In this document: piece after piece, positions 1-7,650 of the stretch
How the letters are laid out: every line of letters starts with the position of its first letter
How positions within the stretch are numbered: the stretch's first letter is position 1
Assembly (NCBI GenBank): GCA_001548435.1
Contig: AP017308.1
Span: 3,915,030 to 3,979,029, forward strand
DNA length: 64,000 bases
Direction: 5' to 3'
Source of the DNA: Leptolyngbya sp. NIES-3755
GTDB taxonomy: Bacteria > Cyanobacteriota > Cyanobacteriia > Leptolyngbyales > Leptolyngbyaceae
The notes under the pieces: model-generated
Database searches by the model: none
What the model was told of the DNA's origin: nothing
Seen by the model: only the letters and a program-made list of their open reading frames with translations
Program-made: the position numbers and the translations under genes

Positions 1-1778
1 GTCTTTTTCGCATCGGATCTAAGGGCATCCGAAACTGCGATTAGACCGATTGAAGATTGAGTTGCGACGTAGACGATCGTTTTCCCTTCGGAAGCGAGTT
101 GATCGGAGTGCGATCGCAGCGTTTCAGGAATTGTGATTTGATTGTTTTCGAGCCATTGCGCCGTTCCTAGAAAAACTTGCTGCTGAATCGAATCGAGGTC
201 AACTTTTGCGGAAACGCCATAACCTGCTTCGGTGTAGAAATCTTGAGCAGGAAGAAGCGGCAGATCTTTGGCAGCTTGTAGAATTGCGGCAGCTAGAGGA
301 TGTTGAGTTCCGCTTTCAACCGTGGCGGCAATTTGAAGAATGCGATCGTCTCCGATCACGTCCGTGACAACGGGTTTTCCTGTCGTCAAGGTTCCGGTTT
401 TATCAAAGACGATCATATCCAGATGATGGACTTGCTCTAAAACGTCTCCGCCTCGAATTAATAGTCCGCGTTCGGCTCCCACTCCTGAACCGACAAGAAT
501 TGCAGTTGGAGTGGCGAGTCCTAATGCACAAGGGCAAGCGATGACGAGAACCGCGATCGCAAGTTTCAAACTAATCAGCATTGGAGAGGGGTGCGTCATC
601 ATGCCCATGTCGTGAGCGTGTTCTAGCCCGATCGTCCATTGCGGCAGATTCGTCCAAATCTTTGTGCCGATGAATTCCCAGAAAAGGAACGTGCAAAGCG
701 CGATCGATAACACGCCATAGGTAAAGTAGCCTGCGATCGTATCGGCTAACTTTTGAATCGGAGCTTTACGAGCTTGAGCCGATTCAACTAAATCGATAAT
801 TCTTGCGAGAGTCGTCTCTTTTCCAACGCGAGTCACTTGAAGCACGATCGCACCGGATTGATTGATCGTTCCTGCTGCGACTAAATCACCGGGTTGTTTC
901 TGAACGGGGATCGATTCGCCTGTGAGTAAAGATTCATCGATCGTCGTTTCACCGTTCACGATTTCGCCATCGACTGGAATTTGCTCACCGGGAAGAACTT
1001 GGAGCCATTCTCCGATGCGGACATGAGCGATCGGAATCTCGATCCCGGTTTGAGTTGAACCATTTTTGCCGATCAGTCTTGCCGATCGAGGTTGGAGAGC
1101 TACCAGCGATTGAAGTGCGGCTGCGGCTTGTCCTCTTGCTCGTTGTTCCAAAGTGCGACCCAGCAAGATAAAACCGACCAGCATCACAGGTTCGTCAAAG
1201 AAACACTCCCATCCCAACTGAGGAAAGATTAAGGCGATGAAACTTGCAGTAAAGGCGGTCAGCGTTCCCAAACTCACGAGCGTATTCATGTTTGGGGCAT
1301 TGCGACGGAGACCTTGCCAACCATCAATGATCATCGATCGACCAGGGAATAGTAGAGCCGCGATCGCGAGTCCGCAGTGAAACCAAACATTGCTGAGACC
1401 GAGAAAATCGATGTGGAGATGCCCGATCGTGGAAAAAATTAAGAGGAGAATTGCGATCGCTAACTGTCGAGTTTGTCGCTGCATTTCGGCTTGGCGACGT
1501 TCAGAGAGATCGGGAGTTTCAGATTGCTCGGCGGTACGGGGTTGGCTGGGGAACCCTGCTTCAGTGAGTTTGGTGGCGAGAATTTGAGGATCGAGCGAGC
1601 GATCGCATTCGACTGTGGCGAGTTCTGTGACCAAATTCACTGTGGCGGATTTGACACCCGGTTGCTGAGTGAGTTGTTTCTCGACGGCTCGGACGCATCC
1701 AGCACACTTCATTCCGGTGACATCGAGCGTAACAGTTTCGACGGTTTCAGGGGTAGAAGGTAAAACGGTTTGAGACAA
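1..1778 (-). CDS. Copper-translocating P-type ATPase (PacS/CtaA/CopA type), partial
   Basis: An inner or thylakoid membrane Cu(I) pump that uses ATP. The visible 592 residues begin with a heavy-metal-associated domain carrying GMKCAGC. Membrane helices follow, then the actuator loop TGES, the copper-binding CPC in ACPCALG, the phosphorylation motif DKTGTLT and the nucleotide-binding HP in QHPLA. The protein runs off the left edge just after SDALRSDA, so the GDGxND hinge and the last helices are not seen. The start is taken as TTG at 1778 because GGAG lies 9 bases upstream. A second in-frame TTG at 1784 is too close to that site. A single N-terminal metal domain with CPC indicates Cu+ rather than Cd/Zn. 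Whether it is the PacS or the CtaA paralogue cannot be told here. Confidence 0.93.
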   Translation of the reverse strand, partial: MSQTVLPSTPETVETVTLDVTGMKCAGCVRAVEKQLTQQPGVKSATVNLVTELATVECDRSLDPQILATKLTEAGFPSQPRTAEQSETPDLSERRQAEMQRQTRQLAIAILLLIFSTIGHLHIDFLGLSNVWFHCGLAIAALLFPGRSMIIDGWQGLRRNAPNMNTLVSLGTLTAFTASFIALIFPQLGWECFFDEPVMLVGFILLGRTLEQRARGQAAAALQSLVALQPRSARLIGKNGSTQTGIEIPIAHVRIGEWLQVLPGEQIPVDGEIVNGETTIDESLLTGESIPVQKQPGDLVAAGTINQSGAIVLQVTRVGKETTLARIIDLVESAQARKAPIQKLADTIAGYFTYGVLSIALCTFLFWEFIGTKIWTNLPQWTIGLEHAHDMGMMTHPSPMLISLKLAIAVLVIACPCALGLATPTAILVGSGVGAERGLLIRGGDVLEQVHHLDMIVFDKTGTLTTGKPVVTDVIGDDRILQIAATVESGTQHPLAAAILQAAKDLPLLPAQDFYTEAGYGVSAKVDLDSIQQQVFLGTAQWLENNQITIPETLRSHSDQLASEGKTIVYVATQSSIGLIAVSDALRSDAKK

Positions 1779-1795
1779 AATCAAACGCTCCGATC

Positions 1796-1834
1796 AAAAA
1801 AACATCTCCTTTCTTGAGCGTAGAAGATGTTTTG
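1796..1834 (-). terminator. Rho-independent terminator after the acyltransferase gene
   Basis: On the minus strand an AAACATCT/AGATGTTT stem is followed by a run of T. It lies between the stop of the acyltransferase gene (1898) and the start of the copper ATPase (1778), so it should separate the two same-strand genes. Confidence 0.6.
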
Positions 1835-1897
1835 CTGGATTGGTCAAGAAATTTGGAGTTTCTTAGGCTCAACCGACTCAGAAATTCAGGAGAGAGG

Positions 1898-3019
1898 TCA
1901 GAAGCCAGCGATGTCCATTCGACCGTCGCTCATCCACTCCTCTCGATTCGGAAGGATGCTCGGAGTGCCTCCAGAGTCAAGACCCTCTAATCCAAGAACC
2001 AAGCGATCGAGTTCTTGTTGCATTTGCGCTTTGACATATTCATAGCAAGCATCGACATAAGCTCGATCGTTCGCTGCTGCCCGACCCGTCCGCTCAAACA
2101 CGATCGGGGCACAAATTCGAGTATGAATTTTCATCGGCATTGGAATATTTGGCAGTGGACCGATCGCCAATCCCCACGGCAACCCAAGATAAATGGGAAA
2201 GACGATCGGATCAATGCCAAATAGCCAGGGCATTCCACGCTCATGAAGTTTTTTCAAATAAGGATAGAGATTTGCCAGGATAATCAGCGTCTCGTGAGCA
2301 CCAAGCGAAATTGCGGGTACGATCGGCACTCCTTCGCGAAGTGCAAGTTTGATAAATCCTTTCCGTCCAGCGAAGTGAATACGATGTCGATCTTTGTAGG
2401 GTCGCCACAAATCTTCAGCCCCTCCGGGATAGACTAAGACCGCTGCATTCCGTCTGAGGGCTTCTGCGGCTGGATGCGGATGTGCCCGAATTGCTCCGAA
2501 TTGTACTGCCAGTTTGGAATATCCAGGCACCATCCAAACATTCGGGTGCATGAGACCATACACAAGCCGTTCTGTTCCAAAGCGGCGAAACCAGTCCACC
2601 ATAAACATTAAGGTATCGGGTGCAATCATGCCTCCATTGTGCGATCCGACAATTAGCATTTTTCCGGACGGAGGTAAATGCTGCCAGCCATCGGTCGTGA
2701 CCCGAAAATAATGACGGTAGAGCCATTCGCCTAATGGCAAGAGAGATTGAATCACCTTGGGATTGCGCCCTTCTAACGACCAACCATCATAGGGAGTTTC
2801 TCTCGTTTTTCTTCGCAGACTGAACAGGCGAGGCTTAGAGCCGCGTTTTGCTCTTCTACCGCCTACACTTCCTGATCTGAGATTGATCCTTGAGACAAGC
2901 TGATCGACATGGTGAAAGAGGGGCAACTTCATGGCTATGGATCTCTGAGATACCTTTTGGAAAACAGTGCAGCAGACAGTAGCAACAAGCGATATCAAAG
3001 GGTGCAATAGGGGTTGCAT
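1898..3019 (-). CDS. Lysophospholipid acyltransferase-like protein (LPLAT/MGAT-like)
   Basis: Probable membrane-associated acyltransferase of 373 residues that would move an acyl chain to a glycerolipid or similar acceptor. The evidence is an SHNGGM segment (residues 126-131), which matches the His block of bacterial LPLATs of the HSGG type, followed by a YPGGAED block (197-203) and then KGFIKLA...GVPIVP, in the expected order. The canonical HxxxxD is not exact, as in other members of this subgroup. An alternative start at Met30 (about 2932) would remove a Leu/Val-rich N-terminus. No good Shine-Dalgarno decides between them. The substrate is unknown. It stands alone, with a terminator downstream. 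Confidence 0.75.
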   Translation of the reverse strand: MQPLLHPLISLVATVCCTVFQKVSQRSIAMKLPLFHHVDQLVSRINLRSGSVGGRRAKRGSKPRLFSLRRKTRETPYDGWSLEGRNPKVIQSLLPLGEWLYRHYFRVTTDGWQHLPPSGKMLIVGSHNGGMIAPDTLMFMVDWFRRFGTERLVYGLMHPNVWMVPGYSKLAVQFGAIRAHPHPAAEALRRNAAVLVYPGGAEDLWRPYKDRHRIHFAGRKGFIKLALREGVPIVPAISLGAHETLIILANLYPYLKKLHERGMPWLFGIDPIVFPIYLGLPWGLAIGPLPNIPMPMKIHTRICAPIVFERTGRAAANDRAYVDACYEYVKAQMQQELDRLVLGLEGLDSGGTPSILPNREEWMSDGRMDIAGF

Positions 3020-3082
3020 TAGAACTCATTGCATTTTCTGAGGTTGCTACCTATCCTATTCCTGTGAATCAATTCCGTCGAA

Positions 3083-3280
3083 TTAGTTTTCGGAGTCTTT
3101 TGTTCGATCGTGCAATCGGGTTCGAGCGAAGTGAATCAGCATACTCATGGCGATTGGACAGAGAATGAAATAGCTTTGAAGGATGAAATGGACATCGAGC
3201 GATGAAACCGCGTTGAAATAGCTCATTCCACCCATCCAACAAAGCAGCAGCATTGATGATTTTTTGAATTTAACTGCCAT
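3083..3280 (-). CDS. Small membrane protein, paralogue of 4011-4199
   Basis: A 65-residue protein with a basic N-terminus and two hydrophobic stretches (about residues 8-25 and 32-50), ending in a charged tail. Its pattern YFNAVSSLD...L.P......I.F....DSEN lines up with the 62-residue protein at 4011-4199 (YFSAFSSID... DSKN), so the two are duplicates. It follows the TM2-domain gene at 3334-3840 on the same strand after about 50 bases. The family is not recognised. It probably sits in a membrane. Function unknown. Confidence 0.6.
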   Translation of the reverse strand: MAVKFKKSSMLLLCWMGGMSYFNAVSSLDVHFILQSYFILCPIAMSMLIHFARTRLHDRTKDSEN

Positions 3281-3333
3281 ATCCGAACTCGGTAAAGTTG
3301 CGGTGCGCTAGAATCAAGCCTACCGCTGAGGGT

Positions 3334-3840
3334 TTAAACATCAAAGTGGTAGCGAACTGCTCCAGTTTTCGGATCGTTCATGACTTCGGCAAAACCTGCT
3401 TTGGTCGCTTCCATCAGTAGGGCTTGAACGTGTTCGGGTTCGAGTTGGGTGTGCATTGCAGCTTGGGCGATCGAGAGTTGTCCACCTTGCTCTTTGGCAG
3501 CTCTTAATAGCTTTTGCATTGGAGATAGAGAAGCGGTTGGATCAGTGGGCTGAGCTGGTAACTGTTCTCGGAGGGGTGCAATATCGGTTAGGTTGAGATG
3601 GATGGTCTGATTTGCAGTTGTGCCGCTTCCGTGTAAGCCTCTTAAGTAGGTGTTTCTTGCTTCAATTGCACTTGGAATCAGCGCGAGATCGATTAATTGA
3701 CCGATTCCACAGAGACCAAAGGTGAATAGATACAGCAAACCGAGTCCAATTTGCCCTGAATAAAATCGTTGTACTCCGCTGATTCCAATCAAACACAAAC
3801 ACCATAAAAGGTAGGCGGTTCCAGTATTAAGCTGCTGCAT
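3334..3840 (-). CDS. TM2 domain protein with C-terminal winged-helix-like region
   Basis: A 168-residue protein. Residues 5-52 form a TM2 domain: two hydrophobic helices joined by the GVQRFYSGQIGLG turn, with LCGIGQLIDL in the second helix. After a polar linker, residues 90-168 (LSPMQKLLRAAKEQGG onward) read like a small winged helix of the kind found attached to cyanobacterial TM2 proteins. It is probably an integral membrane protein with a cytoplasmic tail. It belongs to a repeated gene pair (TM2 protein, then tiny membrane protein) that occurs twice between 3083 and 4541. No biochemical role is established. Confidence 0.75.
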   Translation of the reverse strand: MQQLNTGTAYLLWCLCLIGISGVQRFYSGQIGLGLLYLFTFGLCGIGQLIDLALIPSAIEARNTYLRGLHGSGTTANQTIHLNLTDIAPLREQLPAQPTDPTASLSPMQKLLRAAKEQGGQLSIAQAAMHTQLEPEHVQALLMEATKAGFAEVMNDPKTGAVRYHFDV

Positions 3841-3950
3841 GGTTGAAATCCTTTACCCTTAGAGCTTTTATAACTAGACTACCCACCCTATCTCGTAAAA
3901 ACTTCATGAAGAGAGAATTTAATACAGATCGGTATTTCCGACGTTTTCAG

Positions 3951-3981
3951 CAAAAAAACACCTTCCACTTGAGAAGATGTT
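3951..3981 (-). terminator. Rho-independent terminator after the small membrane gene
   Basis: On the minus strand AACATCTTC pairs with GAAGGTGTT (one G-T pair) over a short loop, followed by seven T. It sits 30 bases after the stop of the 4011-4199 gene and separates the two TM2/small-protein pairs. Confidence 0.6.
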
Positions 3982-4010
3982 TGACTTAAGCCATTGGTTT
4001 TGCAATCTGG

Positions 4011-4199
4011 TTAATTTTTACTGTCTGAGGGATTACGGTAGAACCAGAGGAAGTAGATGACCAGTCCAATTTGCACAGGAACCAAGATGAGAACGTTTCT
4101 TAGAAATGGATTGATATCGATCGAGGAAAAAGCGCTGAAATAACCTAATCCAAGAGCCGAGTAGAGAAAAAGCAGCGATGGCTTGGAGAGTTTTGCCAT
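4011..4199 (-). CDS. Small membrane protein, paralogue of 3083-3280
   Basis: A 62-residue protein with two hydrophobic helices (about residues 8-22 and 30-50) and the tail YRNPSDSKN. ATG at 4199 is preferred over an in-frame TTG at 4223, which would add a polar leader. It shares spaced identities with the 65-residue protein at 3083-3280 and occupies the same position behind a TM2 gene. Family unknown. Probably membrane-bound and possibly a partner of the TM2 protein encoded just upstream (inference from the repeated pairing). Confidence 0.6.
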   Translation of the reverse strand: MAKLSKPSLLFLYSALGLGYFSAFSSIDINPFLRNVLILVPVQIGLVIYFLWFYRNPSDSKN

Positions 4200-4265
4200 G
4201 GTTTTAGAGGTAAGAAGAATCAAGAATAGCCTAACCTCGATCTTTGATAGTTAGGCTGGATTGTA

Positions 4266-4541
4266 TTAGAACCAAGCTTTCTTGGCTTTGATATAAGTAT
4301 TCACGAATTCTTCATCGGTCTTAGTCAAGTAGATTACGCCTTCCACGATTCCGATGATCATCATTACCAGTGCTGCAATTCCACAGGTAACAACGCCTCC
4401 TACTAGACTCACAACTAGAGCAATGATTTCCTCAGTCGTGTAGCCTAAGATAAATTTATGAATGCCAAGGTAGCCTAACAAAATTGCACAAATGCCTGCC
4501 GCAATTTTCTTGCCTGCGTCGCCAGATGTTCCGCTTGTCAT
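4266..4541 (-). CDS. TM2 domain-containing membrane protein
   Basis: A 91-residue protein that is almost entirely a TM2 domain. A short polar N-terminus (MTSGTSGDAGKK) is followed by helix one (IAAGICAILLGYLGIHKF), a turn, and a long second hydrophobic stretch, with a basic tail ending KAKKAWF. ATG at 4541 is chosen because AAGGAAA lies at good distance upstream; an earlier in-frame start adds 18 residues unlike the family. It is followed by the tiny membrane gene 4011-4199, the same order as the pair at 3840-3083. Role unknown. Confidence 0.75.
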   Translation of the reverse strand: MTSGTSGDAGKKIAAGICAILLGYLGIHKFILGYTTEEIIALVVSLVGGVVTCGIAALVMMIIGIVEGVIYLTKTDEEFVNTYIKAKKAWF

Positions 4542-4724
4542 GTGTTTGATTTCCTTTTGAAGCTCATCAGTTCTGCTGGAAGTGTACCCTAGCATCAGGA
4601 GATACGTACATAAAGTTTACATTCAAATGCGTATAATTGCGGAATAAGTTGCTGTTAGAGTTTAAAGCTGTACCGTAATTACTGAGACAGTCTGTGGGGA
4701 CGATCGATGCAATGATCAGGAATT

Positions 4725-5099
4725 ATGAAGCGATTGATTGACTATCTGTACCACATCAAACCGGGTAAAGCGATTCTCTGGTGCTATCTCATTTGGTATC
4801 TGGTGACGGTCTATTTTTACTTCGATCCTTCACCGAAAATTTGGATCAACTCGATCGGAATTAGTGCAGTGATTGGAACGGCTTTGCTCCTCAGTGTTTC
4901 TGCTCAAGGTCGAGATTTTTGGCAGGTTTTTCGGCTGTTTTTGATGCCGTTCTGTGTGTCTAGCTTTTCCGCTTTGATTAAAGGACAGAATTTTTTTATT
5001 GTGATATCGCCAAGGATTGAGGAAACGATCGTCGCAGTCGCTTTGTGTGGATTGTTCCTTTGTACGATCGCAGTCATCAAAACTACGAGGAAGATTTGA
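4725..5099 (+). CDS. Hypothetical membrane protein
   Basis: A 124-residue protein with about four hydrophobic segments (residues 17-32, 41-58, 69-85 and 100-118) and a basic N-terminus (MKRLIDYLYHIKPGK). AGGA precedes the ATG at short spacing. The last 17 bases overlap the 3' end of the convergent gene at 5083-6789. The family is not recognised. It is probably an inner-membrane protein. No partner is evident. Confidence 0.6.
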   Translation: MKRLIDYLYHIKPGKAILWCYLIWYLVTVYFYFDPSPKIWINSIGISAVIGTALLLSVSAQGRDFWQVFRLFLMPFCVSSFSALIKGQNFFIVISPRIEETIVAVALCGLFLCTIAVIKTTRKI

Positions 5100-6789
5100 T
5101 ACAAGCTGCATCTAGGAGAGAGAATCGATCGCTGTTAAAGACTGAGCAGCGAGAAAGTTTGCTGAGTGCTGGAGTTTTTTCTAAGTTGTTGAGAGCATTG
5201 GTATAGGCAGGTTGAAAGCTTTCGAGCCAATCCGCTTTTTGTAGAAATTCAGGCGTGAAGGTTGTGTTCTCAAGCAGCCAGAATTTGATCTGGTATTGGT
5301 CGATCGCACCTTTCGCCAAAGTCAGATCAGAACTATACTGCGCTTGCATCACATCAATGATTCGCTGCCGAATTTGATTGTAGTAGCCAAGATGAAATGG
5401 GAGCGAATGTTCTCGACTAAATAAGACCGATCGCTGAGCGAATGTTGCAATATTATTGGCTTCATCTGAGAGAGTCGCAACTACAATATCTTTCGGCTGC
5501 GATCGCAGAAATTGATAAAGGGCTGCATTGTTGCTCACTCGATAATTTGTGTTTGGAAAGCCGCTCGAAACTTGAGGATATACCAGTAAAACAATACCGA
5601 GAACAAGCACTAAACTTAGCTTAGTGACAGTCGATCGAAAAGCAGCATCGAGTAGGACTGTGAACACGATTCCAGCAGCGATCGCTAAAACAATCCGAAA
5701 ACTATGAGTCGTGTATCGAGTTGGAAAAAATAATCGCAGTAACAATAGATGAGCCGCTGTGTAGAGTGCTAAAGACACCCAAATTATTTTAGAAAGAACT
5801 GAAATCCGATCGTTGATTTGCTGTATCAGTGGAAATTTAGAGCGATACCGAAGCAAAATTGGTAACAACAATCCAAGCCAAATGAGTGGAGGCATCAGCG
5901 GTGGGATGATTCCGCTATGTTCTCCAACGAGCCAGAAAATCCAAGGATTCGGATTGAAAAAGGGATGTCTGCCACCAGGATGGAGTTCGGGCATTGTTAA
6001 AGCTTGCGATCGCGTAATTAATGGCGCAAATTCCGCAGACGAAAGCGCGTAAGGAATTAATGCGATCGCGCTTAATCCAATTCCAATAAAAACCAGTGAA
6101 TTCGCTTGGAATCGCAGCTTTCCAGAGTCCCAGTGCCAGAGTTTTAGAAATAGAAGTGAGAGCGTAATAAACACAAGGGGCGGATAAATCAACGCTTGTA
6201 GAATCAGAGTCACTAGAATTCCAAATCGCTGATTCCGAATTAAATAGTATAGAAACGCCAAAAATAGTGGGGTCACGAAAGATCTCGGTGTTGCAGAACT
6301 GAGATCATCTCGAAACCATAAGCTTTGATTGAGCAGCAGCGTTGAGGTAAAAGCTGCGATCGGAACCGGGAACAATCGCAGCACGATCGCAAAACTGTAA
6401 ATTGTTGCAATTAGTCCTAGTCCAATTGGAAGCACTTTACTAAACCAAAGCGACTCGATTCCGAACAGTGCCATCAATTGATAGATTGCCGCGTATCCAG
6501 GTGGGGTGATTGATTTGAAATACTGAGCAATAAGATCATTCGGCAACAAAGAGGGATCAATAAATTGCTGCATCCAAAAGACGTATTCTCGTGCATCGTC
6601 CTGGACTACGTACTCAGCGCGAAAAGCCTTCTGAAGTGCGAGAGCACCGTAGAACAGAGCAAAGCCTAGAGAGAAACTGAACCAAACTGCGATCGAGGAT
6701 CGATCGGGCTTTTGATCGGATGGAATTAAAAATCGATGGATGCGCGAAATGAGCATTGATAGAGAATCCGGAATAGAAATGCCACTCAA
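5083..6789 (-). CDS. Polytopic membrane protein, GT-C glycosyltransferase-like
   Basis: A 568-residue protein with roughly ten membrane helices and a soluble C-terminus of about 130 residues. The first periplasmic loop carries DDAREYVFWM and PNDLIAQYF, the position where GT-C enzymes keep their catalytic acidic pair, and a TPPGY motif follows. This suggests transfer of a lipid-carried sugar outside the cytoplasmic membrane, but the acceptor cannot be predicted. The proposed start at 6789 is TTG; ATG at 6756 is an equally possible start 11 codons in. The gene ends inside the 3' end of the convergent gene at 4725-5099. It could serve the polysaccharide locus that begins about 460 bases away on the other strand (inference). 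Confidence 0.6.
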   Translation of the reverse strand: MSGISIPDSLSMLISRIHRFLIPSDQKPDRSSIAVWFSFSLGFALFYGALALQKAFRAEYVVQDDAREYVFWMQQFIDPSLLPNDLIAQYFKSITPPGYAAIYQLMALFGIESLWFSKVLPIGLGLIATIYSFAIVLRLFPVPIAAFTSTLLLNQSLWFRDDLSSATPRSFVTPLFLAFLYYLIRNQRFGILVTLILQALIYPPLVFITLSLLFLKLWHWDSGKLRFQANSLVFIGIGLSAIALIPYALSSAEFAPLITRSQALTMPELHPGGRHPFFNPNPWIFWLVGEHSGIIPPLMPPLIWLGLLLPILLRYRSKFPLIQQINDRISVLSKIIWVSLALYTAAHLLLLRLFFPTRYTTHSFRIVLAIAAGIVFTVLLDAAFRSTVTKLSLVLVLGIVLLVYPQVSSGFPNTNYRVSNNAALYQFLRSQPKDIVVATLSDEANNIATFAQRSVLFSREHSLPFHLGYYNQIRQRIIDVMQAQYSSDLTLAKGAIDQYQIKFWLLENTTFTPEFLQKADWLESFQPAYTNALNNLEKTPALSKLSRCSVFNSDRFSLLDAACIKSSS

Positions 6790-7244
6790 TCACAATCTTC
6801 ATCTTCAATCAGTGCAGCTTGATTCACTAGGTGAAAAGGAATCTATTACTAGATACTGTTGAATACAACTTGGATTGTCGTGTTTCTAATACTACTAGAT
6901 TAGAAGTAGAGTCTCTGAAAAGATTCATTCTAGAAATTTAATCAGTAGCATTTATAACTTTGGAGGCTTAGACAGCTTGATTGATCTCTGTAATTTGCAA
7001 GTTACATTTGCAACGAAAACAACCTTAAAAGACATAATGTTCGCATATAAAGCTTGTATAAAGCTGTAGACTGAAACTTGCAAAACTTTACGCAGGCTGA
7101 CTACAGTTAGGGGCAATCTGAGCGGGTTTCTAGAGTAAAAATTAATGTCCAAAATATTGCTGACTTTCGCGTAGAAGCAGTATTTTCATCTGGTAGAGTT
7201 GGTTCGGGAGACAATTCACGCGCATCGTAAGTTGAATCTCATAC
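6790..7244. other. AT-rich intergenic region upstream of the polysaccharide locus
   Basis: About 455 bases lie between two divergent genes without a convincing gene. The stretch is richer in A and T than its surroundings and has few HIP1 cores. It contains a short tandem echo (TATAAAGCTTG followed by TATAAAGCTGT near 7045-7068). It should hold the promoters for the membrane gene on the left and the polysaccharide locus on the right. No clear -35/-10 pair could be fixed by eye. A 66-codon minus-strand reading frame within it has no family features. Confidence 0.5.
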
Positions 7245-7496
7245 ATGGCTGATTTAACACACATGGTTTCATCGTCTGATCCAAAACTAACGACGATCGA
7301 GCATTCTTTAACATCGGTTGAACCGATCCATCCTGGTTCAGAAAATGACCGATTTCTAGAGCACTATCAAAAGTTCACTGGGGAGTCTCACGCAGAATTA
7401 TTGTGGCGAGTTCCTACGAGTTCTAAGCAAAGAAAAGGATGGCGCGATCGCGGTCGTGATCTCTTGGTTGAAATCATCGTGAAGCTAATTCGGTAA
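7245..7496 (+). CDS. Small hypothetical protein at the head of the polysaccharide locus
   Basis: An 83-residue soluble protein with a Ser/Thr-rich acidic first half (MADLTHMVSSSDPK) and a basic second half (SSKQRKGWRDRGRDLL). No signal peptide or membrane helix is seen. It lies 154 bases before the tyrosine autokinase gene on the same strand. Its HIP1-containing codons resemble those of its neighbours. No family is recognised. It may be a small regulator of the locus or a chance frame; coding status is uncertain. Confidence 0.45.
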   Translation: MADLTHMVSSSDPKLTTIEHSLTSVEPIHPGSENDRFLEHYQKFTGESHAELLWRVPTSSKQRKGWRDRGRDLLVEIIVKLIR

Positions 7497-7650
7497 TGCT
7501 TCAGGGCAATGAGTAACGGTTTTCTGCTGGGTTTCTAACGAATCGTACATTGAACAATCCTGAATAGAGGAACGGACGCGATCGCGGATTTTAGAAGAGA
7601 GCGACCTTTCAGTTATTCGGAACATTGTTCTACCATTCCGCCCTCGAATT

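Noticed and set aside
6952-7152. A 66-codon minus-strand frame in the AT-rich leader of the polysaccharide locus
   Set aside because: Its composition follows the AT-rich spacer, there is no ribosome site or family feature, and it is probably chance.
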